Assembly (NCBI GenBank): GCA_029204225.1
Contig: MU832566.1
Span: forward strand, 1-64,000
Length of the DNA stretch: 64,000 bases
Source: Diphasiastrum complanatum
Lineage: Eukaryota; Streptophyta; Lycopodiopsida; Lycopodiales; Lycopodiaceae
Direction of reading: 5' to 3'
This document shows positions 10,501-21,648 of this stretch, in pieces (the first letter of the stretch is position 1; each line of letters begins with the position of its first letter). The translations under genes were made by a program, and so were the position numbers. Below the pieces are notes generated by a model that saw only the letters and a program-made list of their open reading frames with translations, ran no database searches and was not told the origin of the DNA.

Positions 10501-13500
10501 GACTTCACTAAATTGTCACCATCAACTATCAAGGTCGGTTTCAAAGTGAGCTTAAGAAAAAAGCTCATGTTGTTAGGATCATTGTGACCAAAGGCATAGA
10601 CTTCATCAAACTCTATACGCCCATTAGCTGTCATCACTGCTACCTGAAGATCACACATTTCTCAAGTTAAATCGATTCTTACAAATATACCATAACCACA
10701 ATGTAGTAAATAATATGTGCTTCAATAATATATTAACCTTTGAATGCTATATTTATGGGTTAAATTTTAGCCTTGGATTAACTGACAAAGATTATATTTG
10801 ATAAAATTGTATCGTAGATCAAACTTGTTGTTGTTTTATTTCTACCTCGATGATGGAAGCCACATGTCAGTCATGCACATTTTTAAAATATTTGGGCTTG
10901 CAATATTAGGCCACTTGGATTTCTTTGGGACTCATAATGCAAGATATAGGGTACATGTGTCATCTGCCCATTTGGGGTTGGGCAACAAAGACATCAAAAC
11001 ATCATTGCAAATGAAAAGGCACAAATACGGTATAAGCAAGGTATTGAAAACCATGTGGTAATGAAACCATGTCAACAAAGGATCGCCTGAATCCCTTTCG
11101 TTTCCTATGTATTCTTTTGTTAAACCTAAACCGTGTAAACGTATGCATATTCTTTTGTTTTACCCTCAAGCAATTAAGGGTTAAACCTAAACCATATAAA
11201 CTTATGTGTGGACCACATACTTGATCTCCAATAGATAGCTCCATCATGGGCTTTTGTAACCCTGTGTGTAAAGTGACAAGTCCGTCCCCTACAAATGCAA
11301 TCATAACTTATAGCAAATGTCACTGGAAATCTAGAAGTGTTATGATATTTGTGAACTATTATGTGTTTAATTAATCAATCAAAAGAATTAGACAAAGATA
11401 AATCAATTCACGTAAGTTAAACATAAATGTCATTGACATCAATTTATGATACAAAATAGCAGTTACTTATGGGAATAAATGGCCAAATTGCAACATTTTC
11501 ACTCATGCACCCATACCACACTTCTAAGTTCTAAGTTCTAACCTATGACGTTCTTGCTATCAAGTTGGTGAATTCTACAAAACATGAGGGATTTCATTTG
11601 CATACCTGGGAAGCATGAGAAGGCCCTACTAAGACATGATGTAACAATAGATACGACCAAACCTTTTCCAAAAGATTCGGCTAAACCCCCTAGCAAACAC
11701 CCTCGTAGACGCCAGATGCTTGGGAAAGTTGCACCGGACGTGCATGTTTTCAACCACTCAGCGAAAATAATGAAGGCAATTCCTCCTGCAGCATAATGAG
11801 CTGCTCAAAAATTTAAGATACAAGAAGTCAGTATGAATGCATTCAAGATACAAATAGTCAACAATGCATTGCCTAGGATACCATATCTACCCACATGAGA
11901 TGATCAATTGTGATCATTGTAGCGTAAGATGAACGAGGTGAGCATATTAATATCAGTCAGTTCTAATTTGTTAACAACCGTAGATGAATCCCGCACTTGT
12001 ACTGTTCCTAGTTTCAAATGCAAGCATTAAACACATGAGTTTTGTTTGTGTCTGTATGTAGCAACGTGCAGACATACAATTCGCAATTCCTTCTTGGATA
12101 CAGGATTGTGCGTCATCAAGTCTACGCTTATCCACCGGAACTAGATGATTGACAGAATGAGCATCGTCAGAATCATGGTCGAGCCTTGTGAAGTTGCGAC
12201 TGACCGCTTCTTGATAGAGGGACTTTGCAAAATCGTCCATCCTATACAGGGCGCATCCCACACCGTGGGTATGCTTTTCATGGCATACCAACTGGAAACA
12301 AATCATACAAACATGAGAGTGTGGGCGAGGATTTCACAATTATCACTACCGTTAATGTATGTGAAAATTACGTCCGCTTGCTCATAATAGCTTCCCAGAA
12401 GGCATATCTGTCTGAATCCAAAATAAAGATTCTATTTTCAATAAGTAAACTCTTTTGCATGACTTCACAACAATGAACAGACTATTGTGCAAATAATAGA
12501 AAACCAGCTGCCACAGATCGGATACTATTAAACTACATAATTAGAGACCAAACAGATAAGCAGCTACGTAAAAGCGAGATAGATAGACTATGTTAACACT
12601 GAAATAGAGGTCCAAATAGAAAGAGCGGGCCTTAAGTGAAACATGTATTTATGACTCACAAAATTTTTGATTCCATCTCTGTCTGCGATGACAGCCTCCA
12701 CCCCTTCTGGTGGGCTACTGGATACATCACATCCCCTTATAGATATCACCTACATAGGAATGCAAACATATTAAGAGTACATTTCATGGCAAATGATCTA
12801 CCTCATTTGATTTTAGTGCAGATTTTTTCTACTCCTACATGTATTATGCATCAATCCAAGTTTCATGCTATAGCAGGATTGGTATACTATGACACTTAGG
12901 CCATTTTGACTATTAATGCTTTTTAGTACTTCAATATCTATAGAATTTTCATCAACTTGGAGCTCCATAGAGCTACTCAGATATATGAGCATTCTACAAA
13001 GGTGTTACAGTGTGCCAGAAAGATTTTTTTTCTAGATCTTTTTCTCTCTCAAAATGGTTAACCATACACTAAGGATCTTCTAAATCTTCTAGCTGTAATG
13101 AATTATTCTTGGGTTTTCAGAACTACACATGATATTCTAGCAGATTAAATTGCAATTCACAGTGAATTACCGTAAGATTATGGTTTTGGGTTCGGCCTTT
13201 TGCAGTGATGGAAGCAGGTATAATATGATGCCCTCTTTCAATCATCTTGCAAGTAGCAGCCACGGCATTCACAGGAACAACACCAAGAAAATATGCTAGT
13301 GTTGGAGAGTCCAACAAAGTTGAATTAAGCTCCATAAGCCATGTCATCCGATTTTTCCCCCCTAGTATCTCTAACTCGACTTGCAAAACCCCACTACCCT
13401 TGTCATTGTATTCATATGTCCTAGTACTTGTGCATTGTCCAATCAACATTAGTAGCCACGCACACCCACATATTGGTAAAAAGAAATTTCGAGACAACAT
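7501..13500 (-). CDS. Hedgehog-type Hint (Hog) domain secreted/membrane protein, 9 exons, intact
   Basis: Exons: 13500-13171, 12749-12660, 12291-11979, 11785-11606, 11288-11221, 10643-10460, 9233-9126, 8772-8615, 7701-7501. Splice phases agree throughout, giving 543 codons with no internal stop. Residues 1-26 form a signal peptide (an ATG 16 codons upstream at 13548 is also possible). Residues 27-240 are a cysteine-containing ectodomain that I do not recognise. Residues 243-256 (GFIYGGIAFIIFAEW area) are hydrophobic. The Hint domain starts at Cys302 (CFPGDGLVTLHTG). It continues with MELSIGDQV, RIEFDEVYAFGH, the LSPHHF block (His382), KDIRMGDLLWV, GLYNPFTLSGNVIVGDVVAS and DWFLD. A C-terminal helical tail (MLYRILGKNAYTRLYRFLD) and a hydrophobic end follow. 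In animal hedgehogs the Hint Cys attacks its own backbone and releases the N-terminal part. Here Thr stands where hedgehogs have Cys in the VVASCYA block. Intron 6 uses a GC donor. Autoprocessing is inferred from the family. Confidence 0.9.
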
Positions 13501-13605
13501 GATCTTTGTAATAGCAATTTGGCACACCACACAAATTTTGAGATTCACAAGTTTGGTAGATGAGTTGCTTGTTGTGTGCTTTGGCCTAACATCAAAGGAG
13601 ATGTG

Positions 13606-13614
13606 AATTTATAG
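13606..13614 (-). promoter_or_regulatory. Likely TATA box of the Hint gene
   Basis: On the minus strand this reads CTATAAATT. It lies about 60 bases upstream of the first ATG (13548) and 110 upstream of the ATG at 13500, a normal spacing for a short 5' UTR. A GT/G tract lies immediately upstream. Confidence 0.5.
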
Positions 13615-13628
13615 ATAAAAGGTCAATT

Positions 13629-13663
13629 TGTGTGTGTGTGTTGGGGGTGGGGGGGGGGGGGGG
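13629..13663. repeat. (GT)n followed by a 13+ base G-run
   Basis: Simple sequence: a GT run at 13629-13641, then nearly pure G to 13663. It sits upstream of the Hint gene promoter. Confidence 0.9.
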
Positions 13664-14036
13664 TGTGCTCCTCCTTTGCCAGCAGTAGGGCATTTAGAGT
13701 TTCCTCCGCCCCCACCCGCCGATAAACATGCGATTCTTTAGGTAGCACACTACACTCACACTCCACCATGTGGTTAGTTGCATAATGTTGCATTGTTCAT
13801 TGGCCTAGTCAGGTCCTACCTTCATGACCTTCATAATTTTTTCTAGCGATTTTCTTCATGGTGAAACTCAAACGAAATATCATTCACCTTTGATATTTTG
13901 AAAAATGTGAATCTCCTCAAATTTACTGTAGTGTTGCAAATCTTTATTTATTTCATCCATTTATAAGTTAGTTAATCCTAGAATGTATTATTATTCTATT
14001 TTGAATGTAATTTTAAAAGTTTATAAATGTGTTTTG

Positions 14037-14187
14037 GAATGTTAAATTACACTTGACATTTAAACTCGAATGCATAAAAGGATTTTATATAAATCTACAA
14101 AAACTCTTAAAATGTTGAGTTTTTGTAGATTTATATAAAATCCTTTTTATGCATTCGAGCTTAAATGTCACATGTAATTGAACATTC
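14037..14187. mobile_element. Snap-back MITE with ~70-bp inverted arms
   Basis: Two arms of about 70 bases (14037-14105 and 14116-14187) are near-perfect inverted repeats around a 10-base loop. Arm landmarks are GACATTTAA(A/G)CTCGAATGCAT and TTATATAAATCTACAAAAAC. It encodes nothing. This hairpin form is typical of foldback MITEs. A target-site duplication is not clear. A diverged relative lies at 15,418-15,575. Confidence 0.8.
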
Positions 14188-14259
14188 TTAAGCAAATATA
14201 TTACCTAATAATCAAATTTTAGATGAACTAAATCTAAAAAAAATGTCTAGACTCATACT

Positions 14260-14340
14260 ACAAAATGTTGATGGGATTCAAACCCGAACCATAATTGAGT
14301 ATGTTAACCCTCAATTTGCCAAGGTAACCAAAGGTCAATT
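14260..14340 (-). repeat. Possible tRNA-like (SINE) remnant
   Basis: The complement holds TTGGCAAATTGAGG (A-box-like) and GGTTCGGGTTTGAATCCC (B-box-like) about 50 bases apart. A partial second copy lies at 15,603-15,652. This is weak evidence for a tRNA-derived repeat and could be coincidence. Confidence 0.3.
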
Positions 14341-14344
14341 AGTT

Positions 14345-14575
14345 ATTTGACATGCGTAGGTAGACGTCACCTTTATAGTGAAATTATCCACATAGAATAA
14401 AGTGGTTTACAAAACCCATGAAAATCATGAAAGGGGGACCCATCATGACTCCATAACCAAAGATGTCGTTGTTTGACATTCATAAGTAGATGTCACCTTT
14501 ATATTTGGAGTATCCATGTAGAATAAAATAGTTTACAAATTCTATGCAGGTCATGAAAGAGGGACCTATCGTGAC
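14345..14575. repeat. Two diverged tandem copies of a ~120-bp unit
   Basis: Both copies run from (G)TAG(A)TGTCACCTTTAT through TAGAATAAA and GTTTACAAA to CATGAAAG.GGGACC. They start near 14345 and 14470. Non-coding. Confidence 0.7.
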
Positions 14576-14764
14576 CTACTATGAAGCCTACCAATAACAT
14601 TGCACTATGTACTCGTTGTCTCAATGTTGTGCAACTAACCTCACGGCCAAGTTGTGCTCATGTGTTGTAATATCTAGCTTGTAAATTTTTCTTGATTATG
14701 TTCAAGAAGCTAGGCAACATAACCAACATGTTCTCATGTGTTATGCCTAGAATTGTTCGTGCCC

Positions 14765-15378
14765 ATAACCGGCTCATAACTACATGTTAGCATGTTCCAC
14801 ATTGTGCAAGTCATGAGCATAAATGGCTCATAACTATATTCTAGTTTGTTTCACACAATCAAAGTCATGGACAATAGGTTGTTGTCATGGATTGATCTAA
14901 GGGTACAATGCTTGTCACATAATTTATGTCCACTGTTAATAAGCAAAAACAAACTATATATATCTTATGACTAAAATTAATAATAAAATAAATGTTATCC
15001 AACAATTGTCGTTGGTTGTGATTAGGGAATGTCAATCATTTGGTACTACAATCATGGCTACTTCTAAAAAGTCAATTTAGATCGATACTATTTGGAAGAT
15101 TTGTTGGCTTGTTCCTAAGTGGTTCACACTATACATGTTAGCTTGTTCCACATAGTCGAAGCCATAGACAAGCATTTGTTGTCATTAATTTATGTAAGGT
15201 TTGATGCTCATCACGTAAGTCATGGCTACTTTTGAAAAAGCAATTTAGATCGATACCCTTTAGAAGATTTGTTGACTTGTTCCTAAGTACATGTTAGCTT
15301 GTTCCACATAGTCAAAATCATCGACAAGCATTTGTTGTCATTGATTGATGTAAGGTTTGATGCTCATCTCATAAATTA
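14765..15378. repeat. Tandem repeat, ~165-bp unit, two good and one degenerate copy
   Basis: Copies at about 15053-15224 and 15225-15378 share GGCTACTT, CAATTTAGATCGATAC, GAAGATTTGTTG, TTAGCTTGTTCCACATAGTC and TAAGGTTTGATGCTCATC. An older partial copy begins near 14765. No coding potential is seen. Confidence 0.75.
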
Positions 15379-15417
15379 TTCTGTTTAGAATGTCATTAAA
15401 AATATTTGTTTCATTGG

Positions 15418-15575
15418 AATGTTAAACTATATTTGACATTTCAACTCAAAAAGGAAAAAGATGCTCTATCTAAATCTCCAAAATATGATCTATGTTCAGA
15501 ATTTAGGTAGATTAAATAGAGTATTTTTATGCATTTAGTGTGTAGATGTCACATATTATTTAGCATTCTCAAATA
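15418..15575. mobile_element. Diverged second copy of the snap-back MITE family
   Basis: It shares the arm ends (GGAATGTTAAACTAT, TGACATTT, GTCACAT, AGCATTCTC) and the flanking ATATTACCTAAT with the element at 14037. The inner arms have decayed. Homology also continues outside the arms, so a longer unit containing the MITE may have been duplicated. Confidence 0.6.
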
Positions 15576-15929
15576 GACATATTACCTAATTAACTAGCTT
15601 TTAAAAACACGAACCATAGTTGAGAACATTGATCTTCAATTTGCCAAGGTAACCAATAGGTCTAGAGTTTGACACGCTTAAGTAGATGTCACCTTTACCA
15701 TAAAGAAGATGCTTTTTAATTATAATAGTATAAATAATCAATGTTCTACATTTTCTAATTGTTCTAATCAGTTCACACATTTATTATTATTGGTAAGTTG
15801 TTCCAATTCTAAGTGATTGTGAGATGCGTTTGAAATGAAACTTTACAAATACAACATCGTAGAAAGATGTAATAATTTTAATTTAAAAACAATATATATT
15901 GGCCACAAATGTATCATTTTGTGACAAAA

Positions 15930-18365
15930 TTATTTGTGACATGTACATACTTTATTCATCATTGCAAGATTCAAATTCATCAGCCAATACATCTTGCAAC
16001 TCATCTCCGCTAAGATGATTTTCATCATCACTATAGAATTTAAAACCTCTCTCAATATTGTCACTTTTATAACAGGTCCAAAACCTAAATTGCCACTTGG
16101 TTTCCCTCCAATATGAAAAACCCTACTATTTTTAAGACTAGATTCAATGTACCCTACATTCAAATTTGATCTACTCAAACTCGACTTCTACATTTCCACA
16201 CTTTCAAAAAGTGTTTATTCAAAATACTTTTGGCCTCAATTGCCAAATATAGAAATGTAGCAAATATGATTAAAGTGGTTGAATTTCTCGCATATGAATC
16301 ATCCAGTCTATGGCGCATTGGTTGGGCAATGGCTCAAGATCATGTGAAGGTGCAGCTTGACCTCTATGCCTATTGCGTCAGTGTTGAATTCTAGTCAATA
16401 CCCTTCTTCTTTTTCTTGTTCATATAATCCCAACCACTTATCCATTACTCCTGAATTATATAGCATGAAGGTTGAAATTTTTTCTCTCAAAATAGGTGTC
16501 ATTTTTTTAAGGTTATCCATACCTTGAGGTTTTTCACCTTTCACCTAATTGCTTTTCTCATCATGCCATAGTCGTGGAGCAGATGGATCTATTTGAAGCA
16601 AAACTTCGGTAACATAAAATAGAGATTCTTGCGCTAACCATCCCTCTGACATGCTTCCCTCTGGCCTTGCCTTCTAACGCACAAAATCTTTCAACACTTT
16701 CATGAATCTCTCCAAGAAAAACATCCACCTACAAAAAAATTTAACACAATGAGAGCATTCTACTATTAATTTCATAAGAATCACACTACATTTATTGAAA
16801 CTACTAAAATCAAAATTATGTGTATTATATCTTGAGTGCACAGGACCGGCAATACCAACTTCTTGGACCAAGTGCACAAGCAAATGCACCTATATGTCTA
16901 GGATAGAAGTTGGAAAATCCCTCTCAAGCATACATATGCATACAACCTCCACCATATCTTCGTGTTTTGTTTGCACGTCTATCTCACGAATCTCCTTATC
17001 AAACATCCATCTGCAATCCAAAGTTTGTGCCAATTTCCCACATACATTCTGTTTGGAGGCATTCTTGTTTTTTATGTTCCTCCAAAGCCTCTTCTATGAG
17101 CATTTTTAAATGGATGACTTTCATCATGCAAGTACTTGCAATGATTTTCATATACAACTTTGTTTAAATGACGTGAGTATCGAGCATCAATATTTGATCC
17201 ACAAATGAGACATATGTGATATCCAGAAGTTGTAAAACTTAAAAGAATCGAATTCAATTTGTTTAAGAGAATAAATGTTGCATGCGTAAAAAACAAATAT
17301 ATACAAATTACAAGTGAATTCATTTTATAGTCACCTGAACAATCGCCCAATCCTAAATAGTCATGCATAGTCCACATTAAAATCGCACGCAACAAAAATG
17401 TATTGTCTTGAAGTGGATTGAGATGTCATATGCTTGAACTCCCTTCCATAGTAGTTTTAGTTCTTCAATCAATGGTGCAAGGTAGATATCCATATTTTTA
17501 CTTTATGTTTTCCATGAATTAGAAGTGCTAGCATGAGATGTCCTTTTTTTATGCTTAGCCAAGGTGGAATGTTATAGTTGACCAACACCACTGGCCAAGT
17601 AGACCACATGCTTGACATTTTTCCAAAGGGGTTAACCTCGTCTTTGCAAGTCCAAATCTTATATTTCTTGTTTCACTTGCGAAACATGGATATTCTTTGT
17701 CAATGTGCTTCCGTGCAGGAGAATCAGTAGTTTGCACAATACCTGTTACAATACATAATCAAATGAATTTTCATAATCTAAAATAAAAGATCATCTAGCC
17801 AACTAAAACTTGACTTGAACAACACATCTACTGAACTCTGTAAAAAAATCTCAATCTTATTTACCCAAATAAGGATGTGGCTTGTATCACTCCATTTATA
17901 TTTTGCTTGGAGGTTCAATATAAGCAACAAAACAGCCAAACGACATGTCTTTGCTCTAGGATATAATGGTGTGTTTGATTCTTCTCTCAATTGTTTTTCC
18001 TTGACACTAATAAATGCTTCACTATCATGTTCAATGCGTTCTTTGACATCATGATGCCCATAGATGTTATTTATCAAGTTGGTCATGATTCCACCTTCAT
18101 CTTGAATGCAAAAATCATGTTCAGTACTTGATCTTAATTTTGAAGAAGAAGAAGTAGTAGGTCGAGGCTAATTTGTTTTGGCACGTTGTTGTTCATCTAT
18201 TTTCATCATGGCTCTCAATCCCATACGCTCACGACGTGATAGTTGATTTATGTGTGGCCCATCGTATGCCAATCTTGTTTTGGATATGGAGTGACTGTTG
18301 TCATCTTCACTAGAGCTAGACGATAATTCATAGTCCTTCAAACATGGGAAACAAATATTCACCAA
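15930..18365 (-). pseudogene. CACTA (En/Spm-like) transposase, decayed
   Basis: Conserved blocks of the CACTA transposase (Transposase_21 family, then the DUF4218-type region) appear in order on the minus strand. They are 18,086-17,778 (NTPLYPRAKTCRLAVLLLIL, LQAKYKWSDTS), 17,737-17,420 (KHIDKEYPCFASETRNIRFG; YLAPLIEELKLLWKGVQAYD), 17,395-17,100 (LRAILMWTMHDYLGLGDCSG; GYHICLICG), 16,889-16,600 (MHLLVHLVQEVGIAGPVHSR; CRWMFFLERFMKVLKDFVR) and a C-terminal tail to 15,930. Frames change between blocks, with remaining introns and several stops, so it cannot encode an active enzyme. The 18,365-18,168 segment (Ser-rich, EDDNS) may be the upstream linker. I found no convincing CACTA terminal inverted repeats. 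The N-terminal part may be the exon at 20,981-21,115. Confidence 0.85.
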
Positions 18366-18836
18366 TTAACATATAAGATTGTCATTCATGAAAATTAAAA
18401 CTTAAATTAAGACACACAAATCAAACACCATATCTTAAATTAAGACATGCAACATGAAATATAAAAATAATAATTACTTGACATTCAACATAACGTGTTC
18501 TCACTAAATAGATAGAATGTATTTTGATATTCACAAGGTACATGCTTGAGTTTGGCTCAAAGCCTCTTGTACACATCTTGGAAGAGGACGATTGAAGCTA
18601 TATTTAATGAATAGCTCTTCACCACATTTAATGGGCCTTATTGCACATACCATTATGTATGTACATTTTTAGTTCCTAGAATAGTATTTTTCCTTTCCAT
18701 TGGTGCATTTTTCAAAATCACAATTAGTTAATGAAGGGCGATATATCATCAATGTAAACCAACTTATCAGACATGGATCTTGATTCTACCAACAAAGCGC
18801 ACAATTTACTTGACAAAGGATGAGAAAGAAATGAAT
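18366..18836. other. No gene recognised
   Basis: AT-rich sequence between the CACTA block and the copia LTR. It may be CACTA intron. No motif seen. Confidence 0.4.
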
Positions 18837-19488
18837 GCGATCTCGAAACATTTCTATTCGTCAACTTGAAAGATTCACGAATAGTTTCTTGTGGAAGCTT
18901 GTGGCTTTCTTGTTGAAGCTCCAAAGATTCGTGAACAGAATCTTGTCGCGAAATATTATGTTTCTTGTTCAGGCCTCAGATGTCGCAAAATTATCGCGAA
19001 CAATTCGCAAAATCCTCTGAACTGTTCTTCAAGCTCACCTATCTCGAACAGTTTGTGAAATATTCTAGCTTCCTTCAAGCTCAAGCATTGTCATATGTCG
19101 CGAACAATTCGCGAAAGACGAAAATGTCACGAAGAGACACATGTCACGAACAATTCGCAAAACACGAAACTGAGACAAAGAGACAGACTGTCGCGAAATA
19201 TTCGCGAACAGAATTTATTCGACCCTAGAAACAGAGCGTCTATTTGAATATCAATCGTCATACCGGTTACATTTCTACTGTTATAGTATTAAAAGCCAAA
19301 AGACCTGTCCTGTAGCAATATAATTACATATGCACTACTCATTGAAACTCACTCAATTAGAGACACGAGAGCAAGATAAGATAGCAAGAGATGTATATTG
19401 ATAAATCAGACTCAGAGTTATAAAAAAATTCATTTTTGGTCAATAGTTTTGTGTTCTTTGTGGAAGAATAATTACTATTTTTCTTACA
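18837..19488 (+). repeat. Copia 5' LTR rich in TTCGCGAA palindromes
   Basis: The inner end ...TTACA(G) touches the primer-binding site TGGTATCAGAGC at 19490-19501. The left boundary is not certain. The body carries repeated TCGCGAACAATTCGCGAA-type palindromes and one-base variants (for example around 18,940, 18,990, 19,100 and 19,190). Confidence 0.6.
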
Positions 19489-19489
19489 G

Positions 19490-19875
19490 TGGTATCAGAG
19501 CATATTGAATTAAAGTTGATACAGTGGTATCTTCGAATCCCTCTTAGCATTCTTCATACATCCATCAGTAAGCCGCTATTTGGAGGTTATTCATAATCAA
19601 AAGATGTTGTCGATCACCAATATTATTCAGCCTAAGATTACTACAATCTTGGACCCAAAAGGTTCAAACTACTTGATTTGGAAATTAAAGACTTCACTAT
19701 TGTTGAAGGGCGAAGGTCTATGGCAATGGGTAGAACCAATTGAGGAGAAGCCAAAAGCTACTCTTGGCAAAGAACTTCAAGAATGGAATTTAAAAAATGA
19801 CAAAGCTATAGCAGTTATTGTGTCTTCAGTGCAGGACAATATAATGCTAGATCTTACATCAATTTCAAAGGAACT
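19490..19875 (+). pseudogene. Copia primer-binding site and truncated gag
   Basis: The primer-binding site is at 19490. Gag starts at about 19580 and contains TILDPKGSNYLIWKLKTSLL, WQWVEPIEEKP and KELQEWNLKNDKAIAVIVSS, the standard copia gag order. It breaks off at about 19875, exactly where a minus-strand SET-like frame ends, so this is a junction between two elements. It is the same gag family as 48,896-49,308 (KELREWREKNNKAVVLLSSS). Confidence 0.85.
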
Positions 19876-20376
19876 ATTTATATATGCAGCAATATTGCCA
19901 TGTTTTTTTGGATGCCCATTCATACAATGTGATTTCAAAACATTGTCTCCTTGCATACACCCCTCTTCCAAAGAACAAGCATTGGCATTCAAGCCATAAA
20001 CCTGCATTCTCTATTGGTGATGACATAGAGCATGCCAATCACCCCAATTGTATTGAGGTCCTGCATAAGGCATTAATGTGACAACACTATTCAAAGGGGC
20101 ATCAATGCTAGTCAAAGAAACTAAACCCAATCCCGCATTAGAAAAGTGCTCACTTGGCTTGATCATGTACATATGACCCCAATATGAAAATGATGTTCCA
20201 CATAATGGTACTAGTACTCTATCAGGCCAACATGAATATTTCTTTTTATCGAAGGACTTAACCATTGCTTCTAGGTAGGGAGGAAGGGGAGAGTCTGACT
20301 CAGTCAATGAATTTAAAACATTCTTGGATAAGTCAACATTACATAAATTTGGTTGTTCATTTGCAGATCTTGTCAA
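19876..20376 (-). pseudogene. SET-domain-like ORF fragment
   Basis: Two open segments in the same frame (20,376-20,011 and 20,007 downward) are separated by one in-frame TAG at 20011-20013. The first holds EHFSNAGLGLVSLTSIDAPL, then VVTLMPYAGPQYN. The second holds RMQVYGLNAN, then HGNIAAYINSS. This matches the SET order of an AG.GL entry strand, a YxG turn, and GN.A.YIN.S near the cofactor site. The usual NHSC is replaced and the end is lost at the copia junction. SET proteins methylate lysines, but this copy is broken. Assignment rests on motif order only. It lies in the same orientation as the CACTA transposase and may be a passenger gene of that element. Confidence 0.45.
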
Positions 20377-20416
20377 ATTGCGTCCAAGTCATATTCTTTT
20401 TTCCAATGGAGTAGAT

Positions 20417-20700
20417 CTAGATGGGATATGAAGAAGAGAAGATTCTACACAAGGTATGTGAGGTGATGTGGGATGGATATAATTGATGTGAGGTGTCGTG
20501 GGATGGATAGAATCGATGTGAGGTGTCAATGAGATAAATAGAATCTATGTGTGGTGACATCGTGGAATGAGTAGAATCCATAGAAGAATTTGTGTGAGGT
20601 GTTGTGGATGAATAGAATCCATGTGAGGTGTCGTGGGATGAATAGAATCTATGTGTGTGATATCGTGGGATAAGATCTATGTGAGGTGGAGTGAGTGACA
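20417..20700. repeat. Minisatellite with ~30-33 bp degenerate units
   Basis: Repeats of GTGAGGTGTCGTGGGATG and AATAGAATC.ATGTG occur about seven times. On the minus strand they would read as SHDTSHRFYPS-like peptides continuous with the neighbouring open frame, so the array may lie inside the decayed coding region. Confidence 0.75.
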
Positions 20701-21370
20701 TGCAAAATGGAAAGATGCATAACTTCCACATCATGAGGTGTGTAGTGACTAGTGACATCAATAATATGATCATCAACAAGATCTTCATCTAATGCCAAAG
20801 ATGATCCAAGATCGATATTTCTTATCCTGTTGATAAGATTGTCAATCGACGTGTTATAAGACATTGACACCAATGTATTGTTCTACAAGAGTGAAACATT
20901 ATACAAGCATTATTTTTTCTTTTTTAATTTGTTTTTAAATATGTGTATGATAAGAAAAGTACTAAATACTCAAAATGTACCTCCAAATCCACGTCGGGCT
21001 CCTCAATGTGCTTTCCAAACTTCCACAGATGTTGCATCTCTATTCGGCTTTCTCGAATTTTCAATCCTTTGCATTGTTTGCACTCATAATATAGTACCTT
21101 TTCATTGTACCTTTGTTGATACTAATTTCATTTTACAATTACAAGAATGATTAGCTTAATGTTACAAGCTACTAATATGTATATAGATACAGTCTTAAGT
21201 TTTAAACAAATAAATATATAGTACCTGCGATTTGAGTCAAGTCTAGGCACCAGAACTTGATGACGATGATGTTCCACTAAGTCTTTGCTCAAGTATTTGT
21301 GCTCTATTTTGTGATTTCCTTCTGCAATAATATTGCATCTTCTTTAACTTTTTGCTATCTTGTGGAGGTG
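20649..21370 (-). pseudogene. Probable N-terminal exons of the CACTA-type protein
   Basis: The exon at about 21,115-20,981 ends at a good donor (GGAG|GTACAT). It reads KVLYYECKQCKGLKI, then RIEMQHLWKFGKH. This is a C-x2-C plus HL..FG pattern like the transposase-associated N-terminal domain of CACTA proteins. It is followed by 20,873-20,649 (LINRIRNIDLGSSLALDEDL), an acidic linker. A further coding-like stretch (KKMQYYCRRKSQNRAQILEQ) lies at about 21,365-21,245, but ends in a stop before the donor at 21,230. Family assignment is by pattern only. Confidence 0.4.
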
Positions 21371-21648
21371 TCGTGTATTAAACAAGCGTAGAAAAAAAAA
21401 AGTTATATTCAACACACCATGTTGCAAATCTAAATGTTAAAATCATTGTATCTATTGTACATTAAATAAACATTTTCTCAGTAGAAGACATATTTGCTAA
21501 TCAATGATTGAATTTTATTCACAATTTTTTAATAAGAATGTTAAATCTTATTTACGCATGTGATATTGACAAAATACACTTATCAAAATATATAGTTAAA
21601 ATTGATGCACACACGAATTAAGCAAGATCCACATATATTGTTGATAGA

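Noticed and set aside
12292-12420. Possible extra exon between Hint exons 2 and 3 (ICLLGSYYEQADVIFTYIN)
   Set aside because: It would need a donor at AACG|GTAGTG, which puts exon 3 out of frame. Exons 2 and 3 already join in phase without it.
13247-13606. 119-codon plus-strand frame
   Set aside because: Shadow of Hint exon 1 on the opposite strand. The minus-strand reading has a signal peptide and joins in phase to the other exons.
14037-15378. CRISPR-like array from the spaced repeats
   Set aside because: The repeats are long, diverged and differ in spacing; this is eukaryotic repeat DNA.
15930-21370. CACTA terminal inverted repeats
   Set aside because: No convincing CACTA(C/G)AA ends were found at either side, so element borders are left open.
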